Assembly (NCBI RefSeq): GCF_040369795.1
Contig: NZ_AP028955.1
Coordinates: 620,001-684,000, forward strand
Direction of reading: 5' to 3'
DNA: 64,000 bases
DNA from: Spiroplasma_E ixodetis_B
GTDB taxonomy: Bacteria > Bacillota_I > Bacilli_A > Mycoplasmatales > VBWQ01
Under the pieces are notes generated by a model. That model searched no databases, was not told the DNA's origin, and worked only from the letters and a program-made list of their open reading frames with translations. The position numbers were made by a program, and so were the translations under genes. Below are positions 32,032 to 42,408 of the stretch, one piece after another; within the stretch, counting starts at the first letter, position 1; each line of letters opens with the position of its first letter.

Positions 32032-33045
32032 TTAAGCAATAACTTCTAGAGTAATTAGAGAACCAAAAATAACTACTGTTGAAAATGAATCTAAACGATC
32101 TAATAATCCTCCATGTCCAGGTAGAATATTTGAAAAATCCTTAACATGATAATTACGTTTCAAATAAGAAAATAATAAATCACCTATTTGACTAACGATT
32201 GAAAGAATAAAAATAGTAGCAAAATAAGCAATATAGATTGGCGCTTTACTATTAACTTCTAAAAAAGGCAATGGATTATAATTGCTTGTTTCTAAAAAAA
32301 TAATCACTGTTATCATACTTAAAATAATTGCTGTTATTAAACCGGTAATAGCACCTTCTCAAGTTTTATTTGGTGATATACTTGGTGCCATTTTTGTTTT
32401 ACCATAAATTATACCACCAATAAAAGCACCAACATCATTAGACATAACAATAATGAATAAAAACAATAATGTTGGTCATCCTAGTTTTGAAAGTTTAATT
32501 TCTGATAACATTAAAAAATTAACAGCTTTAACAACAAATACTAAATAAATAATTCAAGTAAAAATAAAAACAACATCACTTAATTGAAAATTTTTACTTC
32601 GTCAAGTAATTAAAAGAAAAATACAAATGAAAAATAATAAAGTTAATAAAGTCATTCAAGTTTCAAATCAATAATGATTATAAATATATGGGCCAAAAGT
32701 TTCCTTACCAAGTGGAACTCATAAAAGTATGACTCCTGTTAAAATTATAAAAATTTTAAGTAAAACTGATCAATTTGATTGTTTTCTTAAATTAATAATT
32801 TCTCATAAACAATCAACAAAAATTAAAGTATTAATTATCATAAATGTATAGGCTGATCACTGTGGTTTATTACCAAAAATTGGTTCTAAATAAACTGCGC
32901 CAATAAACATTCATAATACGCCACAAGCAATTAACATAAAACTTGTAAGAATACGATTTCGATAGGTTCTAAAAAAATTACTAAGTTTTGCAAAAAAAGA
33001 AACTTTAGATTTTATATTTTCTTTATTTATTATCTTTTTTTTCAC
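32032..33045 (-). CDS. cdsA: Phosphatidate cytidylyltransferase (CDP-diglyceride synthase)
   Basis: CdsA makes CDP-diacylglycerol from phosphatidate and CTP, the precursor of phosphatidylglycerol and cardiolipin. The 337 residues form about eight membrane helices. The C-terminal signature is SQIGDLLFSYLKRNYHVKD followed by PGHGGLLDRLDS, with the metal-binding Asp residues. I chose GTG at 33043-33045 because it continues the frame (KKKIINKENIKSKVSFF) and follows AGGGG. No ATG precedes the first helix. Several TGA codons are read as Trp. Confidence 0.92.
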
Positions 33046-33079
33046 AATATTTAACCCCTAACTATTTATTGCTTTATTG

Positions 33080-33622
33080 CTAAATTTTCATTAAATCGGC
33101 TTTTTTAATATTTTCTATTAATACAAGTTCTTTAATTTTACTATCAGTTAAATCTTGAATTGTAGTTTCTGCATGCTTTTCTTGATCTTCTGGTAATTTT
33201 ATTTTTTTCAGATTTTGAACAGTATCACGTCGACAATTACGGATTTTAACTTTATATTCTTCAGTTTTTTTACTCAAATCTTTAACTAAAGATTTACGAA
33301 CGTCTTCTGTTAATTGTGGGAAAATTAAACGTATATTCTCTGCTTCGCTTTTAATTTGTAATTTCAAATCAGCTTTTGTAACAGCTTCTGTAATGTCTTT
33401 AATTAAACTACGATCATATGGTTTAATTAATAATTGATGTGCTTCTGCTACTTTAACTTGCGCAATATTACTTAAATTATCAACACCACCATAACATTTA
33501 ACATTAACTCGTTCTAAGATATTAGGATTAACTCTCCCGGTGCGAATTTTGTTAATTTCATTTTTATAACGTAAAATTATTTCATTCATCAGATTTGTGG
33601 CTTCTAAAATAATAACTTCCAT
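33080..33622 (-). CDS. frr: Ribosome recycling factor
   Basis: RRF splits post-termination ribosomes with EF-G. The 180 residues match the family. RYKNEINKIRTGRVNPNILE near residue 18 is the tip of the three-helix bundle, and LKLQIKSEAENIRLIFPQLT is the usual domain-II/hinge region. ATG at 33620-33622 follows AGGAGG. frr leads the frr-cdsA-rseP unit. pyrH and tsf, the common upstream partners, are not present. Confidence 0.96.
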   Translation of the reverse strand: MEVIILEATNLMNEIILRYKNEINKIRTGRVNPNILERVNVKCYGGVDNLSNIAQVKVAEAHQLLIKPYDRSLIKDITEAVTKADLKLQIKSEAENIRLIFPQLTEDVRKSLVKDLSKKTEEYKVKIRNCRRDTVQNLKKIKLPEDQEKHAETTIQDLTDSKIKELVLIENIKKADLMKI

Positions 33623-33726
33623 ATTTGTTTTCCTCCTAGTTAATAATTTAAAGTTGTTTTTAAATCAAACTATAAAAATTATATAATAATTTTTATTAAA
33701 ACCAATGGAAAACTATTTAAAAAAAT

Positions 33727-33757
33727 AAAAAACATCATTAATTAATGATGTTTTTTA
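33727..33757. terminator. Bidirectional intrinsic terminator
   Basis: AAAACATCATTAATTAATGATGTTTTTT is near-perfectly palindromic, with A-run and T-run flanks. It lies between frr and the small membrane gene upstream and ends at that gene's stop codon. Confidence 0.75.
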
Positions 33758-34006
33758 TTAATATCTTTGGATTTTATTTTCATCATTTTTTAAATCAACT
33801 AATATAAAAATACCACCAATAATACCTAATGCAGCACCAAAGATAATTCTTAATATTGCTAAAGCAATTTTTTGATCAGTAGTCGCTTCACCTTTACTTA
33901 CTTTTTTTTATAAAATAAAACCGGGTATTGTTCATAATAAAGGAATTATAAAAATTGATTCTAAAATAAAAATAATAAATATTAATATACTTCCTGCTTT
34001 TAACAT
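33758..34006 (-). pseudogene. Small two-helix membrane protein, one in-frame TAA
   Basis: ATG at 34004-34006 follows AGAAGGGG. The 82-codon frame encodes two hydrophobic segments (ILIFIIFILESIFIIPLLW and ILRIIFGAALGIIGGIFIL) joined by a polar loop (KKVSKGEATTDQK). A single TAA lies just before the loop, next to an eight-A run. The frame is the same on both sides, so the gene may be intact if that base is an error. No family is recognised. A terminator overlaps its end. Confidence 0.55.
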
Positions 34007-34198
34007 ATTTTTTCCCCTTCTTTAATTTTTATAATTAATAATTTTAAAGTTTAGTTTTTTAACTTATCAATGTTATAACTTTAATTTCTTCTGATTTCAA
34101 ATCTCTAATTATTAATAATTTTCATTTGTATTAATAGTAACAAAAAAATATGATAATTAACAATAACTGTAATTATATTTTTTAAAATATTTAATGAT

Positions 34199-35077
34199 TT
34201 AAACAGTTGGTGGCATACCACAATCTATTCTAGGTAAAAGATGAACACCACCAAAATATATCGCTAAATAAACTTTTAAATTTCTAAAATTTCCTGTTAC
34301 TAATGGACCATCATCAACTCTAGCATGGAACTGAGTACTAACATTTGTATTAAATATTTGAACTAGAGAATCAAATTGTTTTTGTTTACTTTCTGAATTT
34401 ATTACTAATTTAAAATTAGCAACAGACTCACCTTGTTTAAATCATTGCGTAACAGTTAATTTTAAAGCATTTTTATCACTAATAAGTTCAGTAATAACTA
34501 TCTTTGAAATGTTTAATCCATCATTTTTAGCAGTATTGATAGTATAAGATTTTACTACACTATCATCATCTTTGCTTATAATATCAATTTGACAATTACC
34601 AGCAAGAACTTTAAAATCAGTTCCTGTATTATTTTCTTCAGTTTTACCCGCTTCAGTAATTGTAATTTTTGCAGATAAGGTAGTAATTTTTTTAACATCA
34701 TCAGATGAATATTCTTCATTTTCACTACCACTTGTAATTCCTAATTATTTCAAAAATGCTGCAGCATCAGCATCTTTTGCTTGATTTGGATTTCTAATGT
34801 CGTTTGCGTTTAATAAACTGTTTTTAAAATTAGTCATCATAATTTTTGTGTCATCAGCCTCAATTGAATACTTCTCTTTACCAGTAGTTTCATCCCTCTT
34901 TAATTCTTGATTAATTAAACTCGTATTTTTGTCACTATATCAGTCTAATAATTTTTCATATTTACCATTTAATATTGGTACTTTTTTTTCAAAATCACAG
35001 GCAACAATTGAACTTTCTGCAGTTGTAATTAAAGTAGTGGCAGCCATTAATCGTAATAATCTTTTTATATTTTTCAT
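34199..35077 (-). pseudogene. Spiroplasma-type lipoprotein A, nonsense-mutated
   Basis: The 292-codon frame starts MKNIKRLLRLMAATTLITTA, a lipoprotein signal peptide, with the lipobox Cys in SSIVAC at residue 27. ATG follows AGAGGAG. The mature part is Lys/Thr/Asp-rich and beta-like, with AKDADAAAFLK and later FGGVHLLPRIDCG. One TAA at 34745-34747 (after AAAFLK, where the paralogue at 35258 continues with DLGFT) truncates it at about one third. The paralogue lies just upstream on the same strand, so they are tandem du plicates in origin. Confidence 0.65.
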
Positions 35078-35222
35078 ATAATGTTTTCTCCTCTTTTAGA
35101 TAATTTTCTAAAAAATATAAATTATTTTCTGCTATTTATTATATATTCTTCTTGATTTGAAACTATTTTTATAATTTTAATTATTAATAATATTTTTTAA
35201 ATGATAAAAAAGAATATAAATT

Positions 35223-35250
35223 AAAAAAGATTGTAATTGCAATCTTTTAA
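35223..35250 (-). terminator. Intrinsic terminator of lipoprotein B
   Basis: On the minus strand AAAAGATTG pairs with CAATCTTTT around a short loop and is followed by TT and an AT-rich tract. It sits 8 bases after the stop of the gene at 35258. Confidence 0.6.
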
Positions 35251-35257
35251 AATATAT

Positions 35258-36155
35258 TTAAACTTGTGGAGTCCCAAAATCTATAGTAGTTGTAACTTTT
35301 AATTCTCCAAATTTTACGGTTAAGTATACTTTTTGAGCTGCATACTTAATTATCGCTGTTTGACCTTGAGCATCAGAAGTTCAAACTAATGATACTTTAT
35401 CTTTACTAAATAAGTTAACTAAATAATTATATAGATTTTTTTCTTTAGAATTATCAGTTTTTCAAGGTAAAGACTTAAGTACATCTTTGCCTTGTTCAAA
35501 TCCATTAGCTTTAGTTAAATCCAATTTTGCTGATTGTACAAGCGTACCTACTTGAGTAGGAACACCTAATGTATCTTTCTTAAGAGTATTAATAGTATAT
35601 TTTTTTACAGATTTGGCATCTTTTCCAGTTGCCTTATCCATAATATTAATTTTACAAGTACCAGCAGCAACATTAAAATCAGTATTTCCGCTATTTGCTT
35701 CAATTTTACCTGCTTCAATACTTTCAACTTTTGCAGATAAAGCAGTAATCCCTTTAACATCATCAGCTGAATAAAACTTCTTGCTATCAGGTGTAAATCC
35801 TAAATCTTTTAAAAAGGCTGCAGCATCGTTACTTACTGCTTGAGATTTATTAGAATCAGCACCATCACCTGCTTTTAATAATTTTTCATTAAATTTAGTT
35901 GCTGTAATTTTTGTATTATCAGCAGCAACAATAGCAATTGAATAATTTTCTTTGCCAGAAACACTTTCATCTTTTTTTAGTTCTTGCTTAATTATACTTG
36001 TATTTTCATCACTATATCATTGTACTAATGTTTCGTATTTGCCATTCAATGCTGGCGCTTTTGTTTGAGTTCCACATGCAACAACTGAACTTGCTGCAAC
36101 TGTTGTTAAAGCAGCAGCGCCCATTAATCGTAGTAATGTTTTCATGTTTCTCATA
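35258..36155 (-). pseudogene. Spiroplasma-type lipoprotein B, frameshift in signal peptide
   Basis: It starts MRNMKTLLRLM. A run of four G at 36119-36122 (minus strand GGGG) then puts the rest out of frame. With three G it reads GAAALTTVAASSVVAC, a perfect lipobox. The body is open to TAA 35258-35260 and encodes about 270 residues related to lipoprotein A (shared GKYE, WYSD and AAAFLK segments). No alternative start exists in the body frame because TAA lies just upstream. Either a real one-base insertion or an assembly error. Confidence 0.65.
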
Positions 36156-36524
36156 TTGTTTTTCTCTTTTAGATAATTTTTCTGAAAAATATAAACTATT
36201 TTCTGTTATTAATTATACATTCTTTTTTATTTGGTGTTCTTTTTATAATATTTTTCATTATTAAGTGTTATTTTGATTTTTTAAAAAAAATAATTTCAAA
36301 AATGTTATGATTAAATTAAAATTATTATTATTTTTTATATTTAAAAATTAAGAACAGAAAATAAAAATACATTTTTTTAATTAAAATTTCAAGGACAGAA
36401 GATTACTAGAAAAATTAATTTATTTATTAAATTTTGTTCGTTTATAAAATGTGTTTTTAATAGTCTAATTGTTCTTTATGAATTTGAATGTTTTCTGGAT
36501 TATTATTATTGAAAATAATTTAAT
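36156..36524 (-). other. Intergenic region with lipoprotein B leader and a gene tail
   Basis: The leader shares the AAAATTATCTAAAAGAG block with that of lipoprotein A, and both have a TATAAT -10 box about 70 bases before the start (here near 36215-36222). Further out, about 36470-36510 on the minus strand, a short open tail (NPENIQIHKEQLDY then TAA) looks like the end of a gene removed by IS3 copy 3. Nothing else is seen. Confidence 0.4.
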
Positions 36525-37748
36525 TGTATGGGTTACACTTTATTGGACACTAATTACGTAGACAAGTGAACAAATTAGTTAAAAGAAAGGAATTATAATT
36601 ACGGCCAATATTAACTCATATTCAGATGAATTTAAAAAACAAATAGTAGCTTTATATCAAAGTGGTAAGTCAGTGTTTTGTCTTGCTAAAGAGTACAATG
36701 TTACAAGAGCAGCTACTTATAATTGAATTAAGCAATTTACTAATTCAGGCAGGTTTAAAACTAAAGATAACCGTTCTGTTGAAGAAAACGTATTAATTTG
36801 ATAAATTAAGAAAAGAATTAAAACAGTTACGAATGGAAAATGATATTTTAAAGCAAGCAGCACTAATAATAGGCAGAAAATAGAAATTATTACTAAAAAT
36901 AAAGTTAAATATAAAATTCGTACAATGTGTCGTTTTTTAAAAATCTCTAAATCAACATATTATTTTAATTTCAAGAAAAAAGAAGATAAAATTCAAAATA
37001 ATATGTATGATGAAGCTGTTATTAGTGTTTTTAAAGAAAATAAAGAAGCTTATGGAACAAGAAGATTAAAATTTGTTCTAAAAGAAAAGAAAATTAATTT
37101 ATCAAGACGAAAAATTAAAAAAATTATGAATAAACATAATTTAATATCAAAATACAATAAATTATCATACAAAAATTATCATAATAAAGTGAATGATAGT
37201 CAAATTACTAATCTCGTTAATAGAGACTTTAATAATATGCTTAAAAATGAAGTTATTGTTAGTGATTTAAATTATGTTCAAGTTAATGATAAATGAAACT
37301 ATATTCGCTTATTAATCGACCTGTACAATCGCGAAATTATTGGACATAGTGTAGGTAATAAAAAAGATGCATCATTAGTATATCAAGCATTTATGTTCTC
37401 AAATCATTGTTTAAAAAATATTCAAATATTTCATAGCGATCTCGGTAATGAATTTAATAATAAAACTATTGATAAACTTTTATTAGCCTTCAATATTACC
37501 CGCTCTTTAAGCAAAAAAGGTTGCCCTTATGATAACGCTGTTGCTGAAGCAACTTTCAAAACTTTCAAAACAGAATTTATTAATGATAAAAATTTTACAT
37601 CATTAATCCAATTAAAATTATAATTATTTGATTATATCAATTGATACAACAACATAAGAATCCACAGCACTCTAAACTACTTAACCCCCATAAAACACCA
37701 AGCACAAATGTCTACCAAAAAACAGTCCTAAAAAAGGTTGCCATCCCA
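36525..37748 (+). mobile_element. IS3-family element, copy 3
   Basis: It is full length, from TGTATGGGTTACAC to GTTGCCATCCCA. orfA has lost its start (ACG for ATG at 36601) and is broken at EEN. The left flank is unique sequence and the right flank is an internal IS5 piece, so this copy is also at a rearranged junction. Confidence 0.87.
36925..37731 (+). pseudogene. IS3-family transposase OrfB, one nonsense codon
   Basis: OrfB begins MCRFLKISKSTYYFNFKKKE and keeps SDLNYVQVND, RLLIDLYNREIIGHSVG, HSDLGNEFNN and CPYDNAVAEATFKTFKTE. A TAA at 37621-37623 (other copies read LELFDYIN) separates the last 35 codons. The integrase core up to the catalytic Glu is open, making it the best-preserved OrfB in the window, though without an intact OrfA. 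Confidence 0.8.
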
Positions 37749-38127
37749 AAATATTTATAAAAATACTATATTACCAATTAAAAAAACTAAAAACAAAAAA
37801 TTAACTAAACAAGAAAAAATCTACAATAAAATTATTTCAAAAATTAGAATTAAAGTTGAACATGTTTTTGCTTGATTAAAAAGATTCAAAATTTTAATAA
37901 ATAAATGTAGAAAAAGTATATTTAGAATTATGTACTTAAGATTTAACTTACTTTGTGAAATTTTTATCAAGTTAATATAAAAATAATATTAACAATTTTT
38001 GTGTTTGAAATATAAATTTATTTTTAAAGTATTTTTTTAAAAATATTAACTTCTATAATTATTAACACTAAAAAATTTATAAATATTATTATTGACAATT
38101 GATTAAATTTATTTACGGAATATGTCT
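37749..38127 (+). mobile_element. IS5 3' fragment, copy 5
   Basis: It starts inside the transposase (IYKNTILPIKKTKNKK) and runs through KVEHVFAWLKRF to the right terminal repeat (38108-38127). IS3 copy 3 removed the 5' part. It lies 46 bases before the nusA promoter, in inverted orientation to IS5 copy 4 next to rseP. Confidence 0.85.
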
Positions 38128-38172
38128 AATATAATCTACGATAATAAAAGTCTATCATTTAATAAATTTCTA

Positions 38173-38201
38173 TTGTTTTCAAATTAATAATATTGTATAA
38201 T
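38173..38201 (+). promoter_or_regulatory. nusA operon promoter
   Basis: TTGTTT and TATAAT are separated by exactly 17 bases. It lies about 170 bases upstream of nusA and 46 bases after the IS5 end. Confidence 0.7.
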
Positions 38202-38225
38202 TAACAATGAATTAGAATTATAGCA

Positions 38226-38244
38226 AGACAGCTAACAGCTGTCT
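38226..38244 (+). promoter_or_regulatory. Leader hairpin/attenuator before nusA
   Basis: AGACAGCT pairs perfectly with AGCTGTCT around AAC, then TTATTATTTC follows. Placed between promoter and gene, it could act as a weak terminator or NusA-sensitive pause site. The position suits feedback control of the nusA operon, but this is inference. Confidence 0.55.
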
Positions 38245-38369
38245 TTATTATTTCTAGTGTAATATATTTTATTTTTTTATTTAAGTATATTTTCATTTTG
38301 AAATAAATCTATTTCAAATACTATTAAATAATAAACAACAATGTTTATAAAAAACAAGGAGGAGAAAAA

Positions 38370-39545
38370 GTGGACAAAGAAATTAGTCAAATCATTTTAA
38401 ATGCCATAAATGAAATTGCTGAAGAAAAACAAATAGCAAAAGAAGATATCATTGAAGCTTTAAAAGAAGGACTAAAAAAAGCATATGAATATCAAAGTCA
38501 TCGTGATGATAGTACAAATATCAGAATTGAAATTGATCAAAATAAAGGTACTATTAAAATTTTAAAGGATTTAATTGTTGTTCCAAAAGTTGAAGATCCT
38601 GAATTAGAAATTGCGCTTTCAACTATTAAAACAAAGAATCCCGGCTTAACAATTGGTGATACATATACGCAAATAATTCCTAGTGATCAATTCTCTCGTT
38701 TATCAATTTTTAAAGCCATTCAAGTAGTTAAACAATCAATTCGTGAAGCAGAAAAAACATCAATTTATGATGAATTTATTGATAAAAAGGATCACATATT
38801 AATTGGTACTATTGAAAGAGTTGAAGAAACTTATATGTTAATTAAAATTGGTAGAGCCTATGCTTTCTTACCAAAACAAAATCAAATCCCTAGTGAGATC
38901 TTACCAAAAAATAAACCAATTGCTAATAATACTTATATCAAATTTTATGTTGAAGATATTATTAAAAATAAAAACTATGGTCAAATTTTAGCATCAAGAA
39001 CTCACGTTAATTTTTTACGTTGTTTACTAGAATTAGAAGTTCCTGAAATCGCACAAGGCGTAATCGAAGTTAAAGATATTGCTCGTATTCCTGGAATTAG
39101 AGCTAAGGTTGCAATTGTTAGTCATGATCCAAGCATTGATGGTATTGGTGCATGTATTGGCCCAAAAGGAGAAAGAACAAAACTAATTACGCAAGAATTA
39201 AGTGGCGAAAAAATTGACATTATTGCCTGAAATCCTAATATAAAAGAATATATAATTAACGCTTTAACACCAGCTAAAGTTATTTCAATTGATATTAATG
39301 AAGAAGAAAAACAAGCAAATATTATTGTTCTTACTGAACAATTATCATTAGCTATTGGTAAAAATGGTATGGCTGCTAAATTAGTTGCCGGTGTAACTCA
39401 CTGAAATATTAATATTACTTCATTAGAACAAGCAAATGAAAATAATATTAAATTTACTTGAAATGGTAATATTAAAGAAAGTGAATATGAAAAGTTTATA
39501 TCTGAATTATTAAAAAAAACACAATGAAAAAATAAAAATCAATAA
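38370..39545 (+). CDS. nusA: Transcription termination/antitermination factor NusA
   Basis: NusA binds RNA polymerase and nascent RNA and modulates pausing and termination. The 391 residues include the N-terminal RNAP-binding domain, an S1 domain around 135-205 (IGTIERVEETYMLIKIGRA) and two KH domains with GxxG loops (IGPKGERTK and AIGKNGMAAKL). GTG at 38370 is the start, 5 bases after AAGGAGGAG. It opens nusA-ylxR-infB-rbfA. rimP, common at the front of this operon, is absent. Confidence 0.95.
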
Positions 39546-39563
39546 ACAATAAAGTAGGTCATT

Positions 39564-39854
39564 ATGAATAAAATACCTTTAATTCAACGTAAAAAAATAC
39601 CAATGCGTAAATGTATAGTTACAAATACTATTTTACCTAAACGTGAATTAATTAGAATTGTTATTAATAAAGAAGGACAATTATTCATTGATAAAACTGG
39701 CAAACAAAATGGTCGAGGTGCCTATATCCAACCTAAACTTGAATTAATACCTTTGCTTATTAAAAATAAGGCATTAGAACGAGCATTAAAAACAAAAATT
39801 CCAAATGAATTTTATGAACAATTAATTAATGAAATTAAAAAAAATTGAGATTAA
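39564..39854 (+). CDS. ylxR: RNA-binding protein YlxR (RnpM), RNase P modulator
   Basis: This is a DUF448 protein of 96 residues. KKIPMRKCIVTNTILPKREL is the typical N-terminal turn and GKQNGRGAYIQP the conserved GRGAY motif. The product binds RNA and, in Bacillus, modulates RNase P. The final codons need TGA as Trp (KKNWD). It lies 18 bases after nusA and 27 before infB, which is the standard operon position. Confidence 0.92.
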
Positions 39855-39881
39855 TTTTCCCAAGCGAAAGGCGGGATGCAA

Positions 39882-41711
39882 ATGGCAAAAAAACGAATAT
39901 CTCAACAAACACAAAATATTAATCAACAACTAAAACAAAAAACATCTCAAATTAATGAAAAAGGAGTATTTTTATATAACGAACCATTAACTATTTCAGA
40001 ATTTGCTAAAGCATTGCATCATCCAGTAACTGACATTATTAAATACTTCATGAAACAAGGCAAACTATTTAATCAAAATCAAATATTAACTCAAGAATTA
40101 ATGTTTGAACTTTGTTTGGAATGAAATATTGATTTTGAAAAAGCTAAAGTGGTAACATATGAAAACTTATTAGAAAATATTAATCTCGAAGATGATAAAA
40201 AAAATTTAGTAACTCGACCACCTGTTGTTACAATTATGGGCCATGTTGATCATGGAAAAACAACACTATTAGATACTATCCGTAATTCTAAAGTTACTAA
40301 TCAAGAACACGGTGGTATTACTCAACATATTGGCGCTTATCAAATTAAAACTAATAATAAATTAATTACTTTTATTGATACCCCAGGTCACGAAGCATTT
40401 ACTGAAATGCGTTCACGTGGTTCTAAAATTACTGATATTGTTGTTCTAGTAGTTGCTGGTGATGATGGTGTGATGCCACAAACTCGTGAAGCAATTGACC
40501 ATGCAAAAGTAGCTGGCGTTTCAATTATTGTTTTTGTTAATAAAATGGATAAACCAAATGTTAATACTGATCGCATTATGAATGAACTAGCTAATTGTGA
40601 TTTAACTAGTGAAGAATGAGGTGGCGATACTATTTTTGTTTATGGTAGTGCTTTAAAAAATCAAGGAATTGATAAATTATTAGAAGCAATATTAGTAATT
40701 GCTGAATTAAAAGAACTAAATGCTAATCCAAATCGATTTGCTAATGGAACTGTTATCGAATCTCATCATGATAAAAATGTTGGTTCAATTTGTACTTTAT
40801 TAATACAAGGTGGAACACTAAAAGTTACTGATATTGTAGTCGCGGGTAGCGTTAAAGGAAAAATTAAACGTCTTATTAATGATACTGGTAAAATAATTAC
40901 TGAAGCCGGACCTTCAATGCCTGTTCAAGTTTTAGGATTTGAAACAGCCCCTACTCCTGGTGAATCTTTTATTGTTTTTAATGATGATAAATTAGCAAGA
41001 AAAGTATCAATAGTACGACAGACAGAAGAAACAAATAAAATTAGAAATAATCGACAAATTAGTTTAGGTAATTTAACACAAGATGTTGCTACAGGTGAAT
41101 TAAAACAAATTAATGTTATTTTACGAGCAGATACTCAAGGTTCAGTGCAAGCAATCGTTCAAGCAGTAAATAAAATTAATGTTAATGATATTACTGTTAA
41201 GTTTATTAGAGCAACTATTGGTGGTATTAGTGAATCAGATATTAAACTTGCTCAAACTTCAGGAAGTATTATTTATGGTTTCAATGTTAGCCCCAATCAT
41301 GTTATTCGTGAAGCTGCTAACAATGCCGGTGTTGAAATTAGATTACATAATATCATTTATAAAATAACTGAAGAATTAGAATTGGCTGCTAAAGGTTTAT
41401 TAGAACCAACTTATGAAGATAAAATTCTTGGTCAAGCACGAGTTATTAAAACTTTTCATTTTTCAAAAGTAGGAACAATTGCTGGTTGTGTTGTCATTAA
41501 TGGTTTCATTCAACGTAATAGCAAAGTTCATATCATTCGTAATGATGTTGTTATTTATAACGGTGAAATCAGTGGTTTAAAACATGAAAAAAATGATTTA
41601 AAAATTGCTAAAAAAGAAACTCAATGTGGCGTTACTATTAGAAATTTTAATGACTTAAAAGAAAATGATATTATTGAATCATATTTAGTAGAAGAAGTGG
41701 AGACAAAATAG
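39882..41711 (+). CDS. infB: Translation initiation factor IF-2
   Basis: IF-2 is the GTPase that places fMet-tRNA on the ribosome. The 609 residues form the short mollicute version without a long N-terminal extension. GTPase motifs are present: GHVDHGKTT (P-loop, about residue 120), GGITQHIGAY, DTPGHEAF, NKMD and SALK, followed by the beta-barrel domains and the C-terminal fMet-tRNA domain. I prefer ATG 39882 over 39876, because AAAGGCGGG lies directly against 39876 but 6-7 bases before 39882. The stop is followed by rbfA with a 1-base gap. Confidence 0.95.
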
Positions 41712-41712
41712 G

Positions 41713-42072
41713 ATGTCTATCATTAAATTTGAACAACAAGAAAGTTTCTTAAAAAAAGAAATTACCAATATATTAAAAAAAGAATCAAAAAATATTCTTT
41801 TCAAAGATATCACTATTACTAATGTAAAAATAACAAAAGATAACAGTTATGCTACCATTTATTGAACAGTTTACTTAGATAATTTAGATATTAAAACCAT
41901 TATTAATGCTTTAAAAAAAGCGAAAGGTTTTTGTCGAAGCGCACTTGCTAAAACAAGTAATAAATATAAAGTTCCAGAATTACGATTTAAATATGATAAT
42001 ACCAACACTAGAGTTAAAAACATTGAAGAAATATTAAAAAATATCAAAAATAATAATTATTCAAATGAATAA
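41713..42072 (+). CDS. rbfA: Ribosome-binding factor A
   Basis: RbfA helps mature the 30S subunit. The 119 residues start MSIIKFEQQESFLKKEITNI and contain VKITKDNSYATIYWTVYLDN (KH-like fold, one TGA as Trp) and LAKTSNKYKVPELRFKYDNT, the family C-terminal motif. Its ATG begins one base after the infB stop, so translation is coupled. It ends the operon. A run of AT-rich sequence without a strong hairpin follows. Confidence 0.9.
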
Positions 42073-42190
42073 AAAGAATTAAAATTTTTTTATAATAATT
42101 ATTAAATAATTACTATAAAACACTATTTAAAAAAATAAAATTATTAGTATAATAAAAAAGGAATCATCAATAAAATAAGGTAATTATTCA

Positions 42191-42222
42191 GTAGCTACTA
42201 AGTAAGAAAGGAAAGCTACTAT
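42191..42222 (+). promoter_or_regulatory. Leader hairpin over the aguA ribosome site
   Basis: AGTAGCT and AGCTACT can pair and enclose AAGAAAGGA, the only ribosome-site-like sequence. The unfolded spacing to ATG 42226 is about 13 bases, so folding or unfolding could control initiation. Confidence 0.4.
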
Positions 42223-42225
42223 TTA

Positions 42226-42408
42226 ATGGCACAAAAAATTTATTCAACACCAAATAGTGATGATTTTTATGTTATTCCTGAATTTTTAGAACATCAACAA
42301 TGTTGAATGTCATGACCAGAAAGAACCAATAATTTAAGATTACGTGATAAACCAGCACAAGAAAAAATAAGTAAACTTGCTAATATTATTAGTGAACATG
42401 AACATGTA
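42226..42408 (+). pseudogene. aguA: Agmatine deiminase, 5' fragment cut by IS630
   Basis: The 61 codons read STPNSDDFYVIPEFLEHQQC, then WMSWPERTNNLRLRDKPAQE and KLANIISEHEHV. This is the conserved N-terminus of agmatine deiminases, which convert agmatine to N-carbamoylputrescine for ATP-yielding agmatine catabolism. IS630 copy 6 begins at 42409. The sequence after that element does not continue the gene, so the catalytic Cys/His domain is deleted. Confidence 0.85.

Noticed and set aside
36119..36122. Phase-variable G tract in lipoprotein B
   Set aside because: Four G is too short to be a typical contingency tract, so I report it as a lesion and not a switch.
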